64,000 bases of DNA from Asaia sp003994335 (GTDB lineage Bacteria > Pseudomonadota > Alphaproteobacteria > Acetobacterales > Acetobacteraceae): the NCBI RefSeq assembly GCF_037151175.1, contig NZ_JBBCOR010000004.1, positions 1 through 64,000 on the forward strand, written 5' to 3'. The notes beneath the pieces were generated by a model. That model worked only from the letters and a program-made list of their open reading frames with translations. It did not search any database and was not told where the DNA came from. Made by a program: the position numbers and the translations under genes. Of the stretch, positions 17,395 to 24,670 are shown one piece after another. Numbering within the stretch: the first letter of the stretch is position 1; each line of letters begins with the position of its first letter.

Positions 17395-17693
17395 CCGACA
17401 CCGTAGAGCTGAACGTCAAGTTCAACCTGGATACTCACCTGCGGGAGGTGGTGACCCTCGCTGATCGCCTTTGTGAGTCTCATCCTCGCTACGGGGAGCT
17501 GCGGGCTCGTTTGAGCGAGTTTCTGGCCCATTTTGACGCGCAAACGGCAGGAAGCGTTCTTCCGGAACCACACATCGTCGCTCTTGCCAAAGATATCGCG
17601 GCCACTGCGCTCGCGCTCTCGATTCATACCTCGGCGCTCTCGCTGGCGCTTTCCGGAACAGATGGTGGCGCTGTCACCGTCACTCGCCACTGA
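17391..17693 (+). CDS. Hypothetical early protein
   Basis: A 100-residue protein with an N-terminal beta-strand (VELNVKFNL) and helices rich in Leu and Ala towards the C-terminus. The last third is hydrophobic enough to be peripheral to membrane but has no clear transmembrane helix. It overlaps the previous stop. Function unknown. Confidence 0.5.
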   Translation: MTDTVELNVKFNLDTHLREVVTLADRLCESHPRYGELRARLSEFLAHFDAQTAGSVLPEPHIVALAKDIAATALALSIHTSALSLALSGTDGGAVTVTRH

Positions 17694-17709
17694 CTTGGGA
17701 AACCCCACT

Positions 17710-18333
17710 ATGAACACGATTGACAAAGCCCCCGTTAAAACGATCCCCGATGCCTCGGGGCGCCAGGTTCCCGTCAATTGCATTCGCGCTTCCACGGTGC
17801 TGCAGCACGAGGTGGCGGAGAAGATCAGGGACCATTTCCGTGAGCTTGCGGCATTCAACAAGGCCAAGAAGGAGCAGATTTTCGAAGCGATGCAGGCATA
17901 CCGTGATCTGCTCGCGCAGGAATACGGCCTGCGCTCCGGCGGAACGCGGGGCGGTATGACGATCCGCACCTATGACGCCCATACCGAGATCAAGCTCGAA
18001 GAACGCGACTATCATCGCACGACGCCGGAGATCTCGATTGCGCAGGAGCTGGTTGCCCAGATCATCGACGATTACACCGAACGGGCAGATGTCGGGCTTC
18101 GGGAGCTCGTTATGCGCGCATTCGAGACAGACAAGAAAAACGGCCGTCCCAATGTAGGGGATATTCTCAAGCTGAAATCCCTGAACCTGGAACACCCCCT
18201 ATGGCCTGAGGCAAAACGAGCTCTTGAGGACTCGATAGCCGTCCTTGCCTCGAAAACAGCCGTGACGTGCCGGGTGCGCCCCAATCGGGACAGCAAGCAC
18301 GAACAGCTCGTCGTCGATTTCTCACGGGTTTGA
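17710..18333 (+). CDS. DUF3164-family Mu-like early protein
   Basis: The 207-residue protein matches by eye the DUF3164 family found between B and GemA in Mu-like phages: VPVNCIRASTVLQHEVAEKI near the start, a helical coiled region (FNKAKKEQIFEAMQAYRDLL), then GMTIRTYDAHTEIKLEERDY. The start at 17710 is chosen because it follows the previous stop by 16 bases; a longer frame from 17533 overlaps that gene. The family's function is not established. Conservation in this position supports a role in the early lytic phase. Confidence 0.72.
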   Translation: MNTIDKAPVKTIPDASGRQVPVNCIRASTVLQHEVAEKIRDHFRELAAFNKAKKEQIFEAMQAYRDLLAQEYGLRSGGTRGGMTIRTYDAHTEIKLEERDYHRTTPEISIAQELVAQIIDDYTERADVGLRELVMRAFETDKKNGRPNVGDILKLKSLNLEHPLWPEAKRALEDSIAVLASKTAVTCRVRPNRDSKHEQLVVDFSRV

Positions 18334-18343
18334 GGGGCGTATT

Positions 18344-18661
18344 ATGAGCGTTTCCAACAAAATTCCACGCACCTTGCAGGTGGGTATCTTGCTCTTAATT
18401 CCGGTATGTACGACCGGAGTTTTCGGGTTTTTGATCAGCGAGCTTGCCGCCTCTACCCGAGTACCGGAGACGCATGACTCCGAACTCATCGTGCAGATGG
18501 TCAAATCCGGGGCGTCACCCATCGAAGCCGCCTGCGCGATCGGCCGTATCGATCACAATGCGCCTGTCTGCGTCATGTCGCTCATGAGCGCGACCCCGGC
18601 TGACGCCCCGCTGCCCGAAACCCTGCCTCCAGGTGATGATCATCCGGGAGACCCGACATGA
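18344..18661 (+). CDS. Small membrane protein of the early operon
   Basis: The 105-residue product has one N-terminal hydrophobic helix (VGILLLIPVCTTGVFGFLIS, about residues 13-32) and a Pro-rich acidic C-terminus (LPETLPPGDDHPGD). Two Cys residues in the middle may form a disulphide if the tail is periplasmic. It overlaps gemA at ATGA. Unknown function. Confidence 0.55.
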   Translation: MSVSNKIPRTLQVGILLLIPVCTTGVFGFLISELAASTRVPETHDSELIVQMVKSGASPIEAACAIGRIDHNAPVCVMSLMSATPADAPLPETLPPGDDHPGDPT

Positions 18662-19134
18662 CCCGCCGCCCGCATCTCGTTCAGCACGTTTCGGCCAATA
18701 CTGGCCGGAACGTTTTCTATGTGAAGCTGCATGTCGCCCGCAAAGAGCTTGCTCTGGACGAGGATAGCTACCGCGACATCCTCCAGCGTGTGGGCGGCTC
18801 CTATCACGCCAAGGACATGTCTATCTCAGGTCTCGAAGCGGTTTTAGCGGAGTTTAAACGGCTGGGCTGGAAGCCCAAGCCCGGGAAGCGGCGCACGCCT
18901 GACAGCGTGAAGGCCCAGGTGCGCATGATCTACGCCCTATGGAAGGATCTCGAACCCTATGTGCGTTCCTCGGACAAGCTGGCTGCGCTCCGCTCTTTCG
19001 TGCTGCGCCAGACAAGGACCGCCGCCAATCCACAAGGCGTTTCTGCCCCTGAATTCCTGGACGCAGCCCAGGCGAACCGTGTGATCGAGGGGCTGAAGGA
19101 CTGGCTTCGTCGCGAAAAGGAAAAACAGCCATGA
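18658..19134 (+). CDS. gemA: GemA-family (DUF1018, Mu gp16) regulator
   Basis: The product (158 aa) resembles Mu GemA. The N-terminal half is VKLHVARKELALDEDSYRDI then LQRVGGSYHAKDMS. The middle holds MIYALWKDLEPY and the end FLDAAQANRVIEGLKDWLRR. In Mu, GemA alters host gene expression and DNA superhelicity during lytic growth and lies just upstream of mor, as here. ATGA overlaps occur on both sides. Confidence 0.8.
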   Translation: MTRRPHLVQHVSANTGRNVFYVKLHVARKELALDEDSYRDILQRVGGSYHAKDMSISGLEAVLAEFKRLGWKPKPGKRRTPDSVKAQVRMIYALWKDLEPYVRSSDKLAALRSFVLRQTRTAANPQGVSAPEFLDAAQANRVIEGLKDWLRREKEKQP

Positions 19135-19475
19135 TGTTCTTCAAACGCAGACGCGACCAGCGCGCACCTGTAGCACTCGATGGTCATGGTGTGCGGCCAA
19201 CGTCGCCGAGGCCCGGCCCCGCAAAATCGCAGCTCGTTCGGTCATTCGAGGTCGGGCGCATGACCGAACAAAGGATTCACGCCCTGGAGACGCGTATCAA
19301 AGAGCTTGAGTCGGATGTCGCTGAGGGACTAGACGCTGTGCTCTGTGTTGCTTCCTACGCGCTCGGCGCCTGCCAGGGCACGGGCAGATCGTTGAACTTC
19401 GACGCAGTCAAGGTGTGCGATAAGGCTGGGCGCCTCGGTGAGATCGTCCATCGCCTCAAGGCAATGCAGTCATGA
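19131..19475 (+). CDS. Hypothetical protein between gemA and the activator
   Basis: The 114-residue product has a basic N-terminus (MMFFKRRRDQR) and a short coiled-coil (TEQRIHALETRIKELESDV, about residues 45-63). No family is recognised. Its position is inside the overlapping early chain. Confidence 0.5.
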   Translation: MMFFKRRRDQRAPVALDGHGVRPTSPRPGPAKSQLVRSFEVGRMTEQRIHALETRIKELESDVAEGLDAVLCVASYALGACQGTGRSLNFDAVKVCDKAGRLGEIVHRLKAMQS

Positions 19476-19726
19476 GCGAGGGTGTCGCAGTCCAGGCGCA
19501 GGTCGAGAAGGCACATCTCGAAGCCCTGGAGGCGTCGCTGATGCATTTGCGTCGCCACGTCGGTGTTGCGATCGTGGGTGGTCTCGATGGAAATCGTGAC
19601 GCGCTTGAGCAGAAAATCGGGCAAATGCAGGCCATTTTGCATATCATGGGCCAGCATGACGAAGTGTCTCCCGCCCGCTGCCTTGCCTATGCCACCGCAT
19701 TCCTTGAAAACTTGAAGGTGCGCTGA
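19472..19726 (+). CDS. Hypothetical protein preceding the Mor/C activator
   Basis: An 84-residue helical protein with ATGA overlap upstream and a one-base stop/start overlap with the activator downstream. No motif recognised. Confidence 0.5.
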   Translation: MSEGVAVQAQVEKAHLEALEASLMHLRRHVGVAIVGGLDGNRDALEQKIGQMQAILHIMGQHDEVSPARCLAYATAFLENLKVR

Positions 19727-20115
19727 TGACCGTCCCTGTTCCTGCCAATATCGAATTCCTCGCGCAAGCCGTTGGCGATGATGCGGCACTATGCTTTATC
19801 GAGCAGCTGGCGGGACAGGAGATTTTCATTCCGGCTGTAGCGGCTGGCAGCCGCCTCGAGACGCTTTATGGCCCTGAGATTGCGTCGGCACTCTCAAGTC
19901 GGTATCCAAAGGAAATGTGGCGTGTTCCGGTTTGCCGTGACTGGCGCATTCGCAGATATCTTGCGATGGGCCTCACGGTCAATCAGATTGCAGCGCGGGC
20001 TGGCGTCACGTCGGACTCGGTTTATCGTTCTCTGCGCAAGCCCTATCGTGGCAAGATGGCCGCGAGACCCGAAAAGCCCCGCTATTCCGATCATCGTCAG
20101 ATTTCGCTGTTCTAG
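19726..20115 (+). CDS. mor: Mor/C-family activator of late (or middle) transcription
   Basis: The product (129 aa) has the Mor-family plan: an N-terminal acidic helical dimerisation domain (AQAVGDDAALCFIEQLAGQE), a strand-turn, and a C-terminal helix-turn-helix (YLAMGLTVNQIAARAGVTSD then SVYRSLRKPY). Mu uses two such proteins, Mor for middle and C for late promoters; only this one is seen here. It is the last gene of the early operon, and 16 bases after its stop comes the first copy of the motif repeated before each late operon. It is therefore probably the direct late activator. Confidence 0.85.
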   Translation: MTVPVPANIEFLAQAVGDDAALCFIEQLAGQEIFIPAVAAGSRLETLYGPEIASALSSRYPKEMWRVPVCRDWRIRRYLAMGLTVNQIAARAGVTSDSVYRSLRKPYRGKMAARPEKPRYSDHRQISLF

Positions 20116-20130
20116 TCTGGAAACGCGCGG

Positions 20131-20153
20131 CCCCTAGAATCGTCTAGAGGTCC
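20131..20153 (+). promoter_or_regulatory. Late promoter motif copy 1 (lysis/head operon)
   Basis: CCCCTAGAATCGTCTAGAGG followed by TCC contains the perfect dyad CTAGA-ATCG-TCTAG (20134-20147). The same motif occurs at 28609 and 41001, each 53-54 bases before the first start codon of a late operon. By analogy with Mu C-dependent promoters it is probably the activator site, with a short leader. Confidence 0.72.
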
Positions 20154-20184
20154 GTTGCCCGATCCGCCTCTCTAGAAAAGAGGC

Positions 20185-20892
20185 ATGCGAAACAACTTCC
20201 CCCTCATCGCCCAGTTCACCGCCTCCTACGAGGGGCTTTATCAAGCATCGCCTAGTGATGCCGGGAACTGGACGAGTGGGCAGCTGCGTGTCGGTCGCTT
20301 GGTCGGCACGATGCGTGGGATTTCCGCGCCCGTCATGGTCCAGTGGTGCGGTGACGCCAAGCTCGTCACGGCCGAAACCATGAAAACGATCTCCGACGCC
20401 ACATTCCGCGCCATTTATTCGGCGCTCTACTGGCGTCCGGTCGCAGGCGACGATCTGCCGGGCGGCATCGATCTGATGCTTGCCGATTTCTGCTTCAATT
20501 CCGGCGTGCGTCGCGCATCCAATCAGCTTCAGCAGATCATTGGCATGCTCAAGGATGAGATCGACGGCAATATCGGCCCTGAAACGCTCGCGGCCCTTGC
20601 GGCAGTAACGCCTCAAACGCTCGCGCCCTGGATGCGCGGCGTCTATGCCGAGCGCCTGCAGAAAGATCTCGGTGTCGCCGTGGACGGCAAGATTGGCCCA
20701 GTGACGCTCGACGCTGCGGTGCGGCAAGGGGCGGTGATGCGCATGGTTGTCTATGCGCTGGCTGGTCGCCAGGAGGCAGCCTATCGCAGCTTTGAGAGCT
20801 TCAACATTTTCGGGAAAGGCTGGCTGGCGCGGCTCGATGCCCGCCTGACGCGCGCTCTTGAACTCCTCGAACCTCAACGCGCGATCGCGTGA
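20185..20892 (+). CDS. Endolysin (GH108-type muramidase with peptidoglycan-binding end)
   Basis: The product (235 aa) cleaves host peptidoglycan for lysis. The N-terminal GH108-like domain has the catalytic Glu16 in SYEGLYQASPSDAGN; the following GxT region is modified to NWTSGQL. A C-terminal peptidoglycan-binding module repeats IDGNIGPETL and VDGKIGPVTL. There is no Sec signal, so release would need a holin. It is the first gene after late motif 1, matching the position of lys in Mu, though the fold differs from some Mu relatives. Confidence 0.85.
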   Translation: MRNNFPLIAQFTASYEGLYQASPSDAGNWTSGQLRVGRLVGTMRGISAPVMVQWCGDAKLVTAETMKTISDATFRAIYSALYWRPVAGDDLPGGIDLMLADFCFNSGVRRASNQLQQIIGMLKDEIDGNIGPETLAALAAVTPQTLAPWMRGVYAERLQKDLGVAVDGKIGPVTLDAAVRQGAVMRMVVYALAGRQEAAYRSFESFNIFGKGWLARLDARLTRALELLEPQRAIA

Positions 20893-20977
20893 CGGTCATA
20901 CCGTCACGGACGCGTGGCGGCATGGATCTGATTGATAGGCGTGGACGGCGCGCTGACAAAATCTCCGGAGCCCTTCC

Positions 20978-21352
20978 ATGAACTGGAAATCTCTTCTCTC
21001 GTCGCTTTCCTCGACCATCCTTTCCGTGGCGCAGCCTCTTCTGGGCTCGATCATTGCGGGCAAAGCCACGAAATACCAGGACATCGCCCAGACCGCCGTC
21101 AAAAGCGCCGTCACCAAGATCGACGGTGGGATCGATCAGCTGGCCGAGAGCTACAACACATTCCGTGAGGACAATCCGGTCTTTGTCGAGGCTCAGGATG
21201 AATTCCTGGCTCTCGCGAAAAACGCCGGGATCGTGATCCCTGACCTTGCCGTGGTGCAGACGCACCTCAAGGAGGCGATTTTCGATCTGGCAAGCGGCCT
21301 GTTTCCGAATGCAGGCCTGACCCCGCCTGTCGCTTCGACGCCGGCCGTCTGA
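20978..21352 (+). CDS. Hypothetical lysis-cluster protein
   Basis: The 124-residue product has an amphipathic to hydrophobic N-terminus (LLSSLSSTILSVAQPLLGSI, about residues 6-25) and then a soluble helical part. It lies between endolysin and the gp25-like gene, where holins occur, and a GGAG site precedes the start. A holin or anti-holin role is possible; a single weak helix makes it uncertain. Confidence 0.5.
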   Translation: MNWKSLLSSLSSTILSVAQPLLGSIIAGKATKYQDIAQTAVKSAVTKIDGGIDQLAESYNTFREDNPVFVEAQDEFLALAKNAGIVIPDLAVVQTHLKEAIFDLASGLFPNAGLTPPVASTPAV

Positions 21353-21367
21353 CGGCGATCCTGGAAC

Positions 21368-21688
21368 ATGACCCCACAGACACCCGCCGGATCAGTCGTT
21401 CAGGCCGTTGCGGCGGGTGCTGCTGCGGGGGCAGCAAGCAGTCCGATCCTCGTGCTCATTCTTCTCGCCTTTGTGCTGCTGGCGATCGGGCTCTCGATCG
21501 CAGCCGTGCTCATGGGCTTCGGCAATCGGGGGCGCATAGAAGAAATCGAGCGTGATCACGCCGAGCGCCGCGCCTTTGAAAACCGGACCGAGCGCGCGAT
21601 CGAGACGATTGCCCGCGATCTCAGAAACAATACTGACCTGCTGCACGTGATGATCAGGGGTCACATGGACAAGAAAGACATCCCATGA
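21368..21688 (+). CDS. DUF2730-like membrane protein (Mu gp25 position)
   Basis: The 106-residue product has a strong transmembrane helix (PILVLILLAFVLLAIGLSIA, about residues 26-45) followed by a charged coiled-coil (IEEIERDHAERRAFENRTER). This is the plan of Mu gp25/DUF2730, which lies just before the winged-helix gp26 and terminase gp27, as here. A pinholin or spanin-like role is an alternative. It overlaps the next gene by ATGA. Confidence 0.62.
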   Translation: MTPQTPAGSVVQAVAAGAAAGAASSPILVLILLAFVLLAIGLSIAAVLMGFGNRGRIEEIERDHAERRAFENRTERAIETIARDLRNNTDLLHVMIRGHMDKKDIP

Positions 21689-21996
21689 ACGCCGTTAAGC
21701 GCGCCCTTGAAGAAGATCGTCGCTGGTTCGTCCTGGACGCGGTTGCGCAGATGGAGACCCGCACGCTCAATGAGCAGCTGATCCTGCGCATGATCCACGG
21801 CATGGGGCGTCCCGTGAATGCCGAGGATCTGCGCAACGATCTCCTGCTCCTCGAGCGTGCCTCCAGTATCAGGATCGAGAAGCTGCCCCGCCCGACCGGG
21901 GGCGAGCTCTGGGTCGTGACCCTGACCACCGAAGGGCTGGAAGTCCGTGACTGCGTGCGCGTCGTCCACGGCGTCGCCGCGCGCAAGCCACTCTGA
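21685..21996 (+). CDS. Winged-helix protein (Mu gp26 position)
   Basis: A 103-residue protein with a winged-helix appearance: helices around EQLILRMIHGMGRPVNAEDL and RNDLLLLERASSIRIEKL, then a beta wing (GELWVVTLTTEGLEV). Mu-like phages carry an ArsR-type winged helix before the small terminase gene, and position and size agree. Its role in packaging or late regulation is not established. Confidence 0.65.
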   Translation: MNAVKRALEEDRRWFVLDAVAQMETRTLNEQLILRMIHGMGRPVNAEDLRNDLLLLERASSIRIEKLPRPTGGELWVVTLTTEGLEVRDCVRVVHGVAARKPL

Positions 21997-21999
21997 CCC

Positions 22000-22647
22000 A
22001 TGGCGAAGCGGCCACAACCACCCAAACCGAAGGGCGACGGTGCGCCTAAGCCGAAAAGACGCACAGGCTATACCGCAAGCCGCCCCTCCTCTGTGGACAA
22101 GCTTCCATTGGAGATCCGTGACGAGATCGGCCGCCTGCGCGGTGAGGGCTATACGATCGACGAGATCCTCGCAGCGTTGCGCGAGCTCGATGTCGTTACG
22201 ATCAGCCGCTCGACCCTTGGGCGGCACGTCAAGGGCATGGAAAGGCTGGGAGCCAAGCTGCGGCATTCACGCAATATCGCCGAAGCCCTTGTGCGCCAGC
22301 TCGGCGATGAACCGGCTTCGCGGGCAGCACAGCTTAACATCGAACTGCTGCACACCACGATCACCGATCTCTTCCTCGCTCAAAATGATGACGGCGAAAT
22401 CGATGAGAATGGCAAGGCTGCTCTCAACGGCAGCCCGGAAGGCATCATGCTTCTCGCCAAGGCCATGGATCACCTGACCAAATCCGCCAAGGCGGACGCC
22501 GAATATGCGGCCAGGATCGAGGCCAAGGTTGAGGCGCGCTTCAAGAAGCAGGCTGAAGCAGGCTTGGCCGCTGTCGCGCGCGAAAAAGGTTTTAGCGCCG
22601 AGAACATGGCGTTCATCCGACAGCAAATTCTGGGAACGTCGAAGTGA
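22000..22647 (+). CDS. Small terminase subunit, DUF3486 (Mu gp27)
   Basis: The product (215 aa) recognises phage ends for headful packaging. A Pro/Lys-rich N-terminus (KRPQPPKPKGDGAPKPKRR) leads to the DNA-binding helix-turn-helix (LPLEIRDEIGRLRGEGYTI, then ISRSTLGRHVKGMERLG), followed by a long helical oligomerisation region. The gene directly precedes and overlaps the large terminase by GTGA, as in Mu. Confidence 0.85.
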   Translation: MAKRPQPPKPKGDGAPKPKRRTGYTASRPSSVDKLPLEIRDEIGRLRGEGYTIDEILAALRELDVVTISRSTLGRHVKGMERLGAKLRHSRNIAEALVRQLGDEPASRAAQLNIELLHTTITDLFLAQNDDGEIDENGKAALNGSPEGIMLLAKAMDHLTKSAKADAEYAARIEAKVEARFKKQAEAGLAAVAREKGFSAENMAFIRQQILGTSK

Positions 22648-24209
22648 AGCCAGAAAACTCCCCTCTGCTGCCCTATCAGTCCCGAGTGATCGAGGAGGTG
22701 TTGTCGCACAACATCACGGTCATCGAGAAGTCTCGACGTATCGGCATCTCGTGGGTGCTCAGCTGGCTGGCGGTCACTGTAGCAGCATCTGCGCCGTCAG
22801 GGGGCGGTATGGATGTCTTCTACATGGGCTATGAAAAGGAGATGACCCGGCAGTTTATCGACGATTGCGCAGATCACGCGAAGATACTGCTTTCTGCGGC
22901 GGTAGAGGTTTCCGAAGAACTGTTCGTCGATGATGAAAGACCCGAGCAGTCGATCAAGGCATTTCGCATCGAGTTCGCTTCAGGACACAAGATCCTGGCG
23001 CTGCCGTCTGTGGCCCGCGCATTCCGGTCCAAGCAGGGGCTGGTCATTCTGGATGAAGCCGCGTTCGTGGATGATCTCAGGGCGGTCATCAAGGCCGCTC
23101 TCGCCCTGCGCATCTGGGGTGCAAAAATCGTCATCCTCTCGACGCATAAGGGGGATACAAACCCTTTCAATTCGCTCGTCGAGGAGGTGCGTTCGGGACG
23201 CAAAAAATATCACCTCATGCGCATCACTTTCGAGGATGCGGTGGCGCAGGGTCTCTATCGCAAGATCGCAGCCAAGCAGGGTATTGCCTGGACGCAAGAG
23301 GGCGAAGATGCATGGAAAGCCGAAATTCTGGACGAATTCGGGGACGATGCCGATGAGGAATTGCATGTCATCCCGTCGCCTTCGAGTGGCACCTATCTTC
23401 CGTTCGCTCTTCTCGAAGCCCGCACGGATCGCAATGCAGGGGTTGCCCGCTGGCAGTGCGACGCCCAGTTCGCGCTGCAGCCTGAGGCAATCCGCACGGG
23501 CGAATGCGCAAAATGGTGTGGCGAGGTGCTGCTTCCCCTGCTCGATGCGCTTGACCAGAAGACGCCTCATGTATTCGGAGAGGATTTCGGACGATCGGGC
23601 GATCTCACTGTCATCTGGCCGCTTGCGATCGATGCCGGCATGAAGCGCCGCACCCCGTTCACGATCGAACTGCGCAATGTGCCCTTCGACCAGCAGCGCC
23701 AGATCCTGTTTTTCGTGCTCGATCGCCTGCCGCGTTTTCGGGGCGGCAAGATGGATGCGCGCGGCAATGGCCAGTATCTGTCTGAGGTCGCGGTGCAACG
23801 CTACGGTGCGCGGGTCGAGGCCGTCATGCTTTCCGAGAGCTGGTATCGCGAGAACATGCCGCCAATGAAGGCGGCGCTGGAAGACGACAGTTTCAGCCTG
23901 CCCAAAGACCGCGACACCGTGGATGATCTGCGCAGCATTCAGATCGTGCGAGGCGTGCCGCGCATCCCTGACAGCCGCACGGCGAGCAAGACAGGCAATC
24001 GTCACGGTGACGCGGCGGTAGCAGCCTGCATGGCCTATGCTGCAAGCCGCGCCGATATCATCGAATACGCGTTTGAGCGCGTGCCATCCCGGCCAGGTTC
24101 GCTCGACGGAAAGGTCAATCCGAATGCATGGCCGATCGAGCGCGAGATCGAGGCCGAGCGCCTGGGGCAACGTGAGGGCGCTCTTGGCCTCAGAGGGAGG
24201 ATCTTTTGA
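22644..24209 (+). CDS. Large terminase subunit (Mu gp28)
   Basis: The product (521 aa, GTG start overlapping the gp27 stop) drives DNA packaging and cuts the genome. The ATPase part has a Walker A-like EKSRRIGISW (28-37) and Walker B LVILDEAAF with Asp137-Glu138; the coupling motif is VILSTHKGD. The nuclease part has acidic residues in FGEDFGRSGD (Asp314, Asp320) and a late GDAAVAAC motif. An open frame of 412 codons on the other strand is not a gene. Confidence 0.92.
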   Translation: MKPENSPLLPYQSRVIEEVLSHNITVIEKSRRIGISWVLSWLAVTVAASAPSGGGMDVFYMGYEKEMTRQFIDDCADHAKILLSAAVEVSEELFVDDERPEQSIKAFRIEFASGHKILALPSVARAFRSKQGLVILDEAAFVDDLRAVIKAALALRIWGAKIVILSTHKGDTNPFNSLVEEVRSGRKKYHLMRITFEDAVAQGLYRKIAAKQGIAWTQEGEDAWKAEILDEFGDDADEELHVIPSPSSGTYLPFALLEARTDRNAGVARWQCDAQFALQPEAIRTGECAKWCGEVLLPLLDALDQKTPHVFGEDFGRSGDLTVIWPLAIDAGMKRRTPFTIELRNVPFDQQRQILFFVLDRLPRFRGGKMDARGNGQYLSEVAVQRYGARVEAVMLSESWYRENMPPMKAALEDDSFSLPKDRDTVDDLRSIQIVRGVPRIPDSRTASKTGNRHGDAAVAACMAYAASRADIIEYAFERVPSRPGSLDGKVNPNAWPIEREIEAERLGQREGALGLRGRIF

Positions 24210-24436
24210 ATTCGGCATCCATCATTGCGCTCAGTGCGATCGCGGCCGCCATCCTCGGTTTCGGGGTCTATGTCATCCACCTGGCACGCGGCGCGCAGGC
24301 GACAAAAGAGGCCAAGGAAGATGCTCGGGACACCGAGCAAGCGGCCAACACGCAGCACGCCATGGATGCGGCCCAGATCCAGGCGCAGGCCGACCCCGAC
24401 GCACTGGAACGTAGCCTGCAGGACGGAACATTCTGA
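24206..24436 (+). CDS. Putative inner-membrane spanin (Rz-like)
   Basis: This 76-residue protein starts at TTG after a strong GAGGGAGGA site. It has one N-terminal transmembrane helix (IIALSAIAAAILGFGVYVIH, about residues 6-25) and a charged helical domain expected in the periplasm. With the small lipoprotein that follows it forms the Rz/Rz1 arrangement that fuses inner and outer membranes at lysis. Lying between terminase and portal rather than next to the endolysin is unusual. An unrelated membrane protein cannot be excluded. Confidence 0.45.
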   Translation: MNSASIIALSAIAAAILGFGVYVIHLARGAQATKEAKEDARDTEQAANTQHAMDAAQIQAQADPDALERSLQDGTF

Positions 24437-24666
24437 TGCGCGCTCCTCTTCTTGGTCTGTGGTGCGCATGCGTTGCCCTCAACGCCTGCACGCCTTCTGC
24501 ACCCTTGCAAACCTGCACGATGCTTGTGGCCTATAGCCGCCAGGATGACGATGCGCTGCTGGCCGAACTCGCAACTCTTCCCAGAGATCGCTATCCGCAG
24601 CTGCGTCGCTACCTGACCGACTGGCACGCTGCGCGCACCTCGATGCGACGCTGCACGAAAGGCTGA
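24436..24666 (+). CDS. Putative outer-membrane lipoprotein spanin (Rz1-like)
   Basis: The 76-residue product begins with a hydrophobic export signal and a lipobox-like VALNAC, with the modified Cys at residue 18. The short mature part has two further Cys residues. Asn at -2 of the lipobox is uncommon. One-base overlap with the preceding Rz-like gene supports a pair, although the Pro-rich body of classical Rz1 is missing. Confidence 0.45.
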   Translation: MRAPLLGLWCACVALNACTPSAPLQTCTMLVAYSRQDDDALLAELATLPRDRYPQLRRYLTDWHAARTSMRRCTKG

Positions 24667-24670
24667 AACG

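Noticed and set aside
22980..24218. A 412-codon frame antisense to the large terminase
   Set aside because: The sense strand has all terminase motifs; the antisense product has none.
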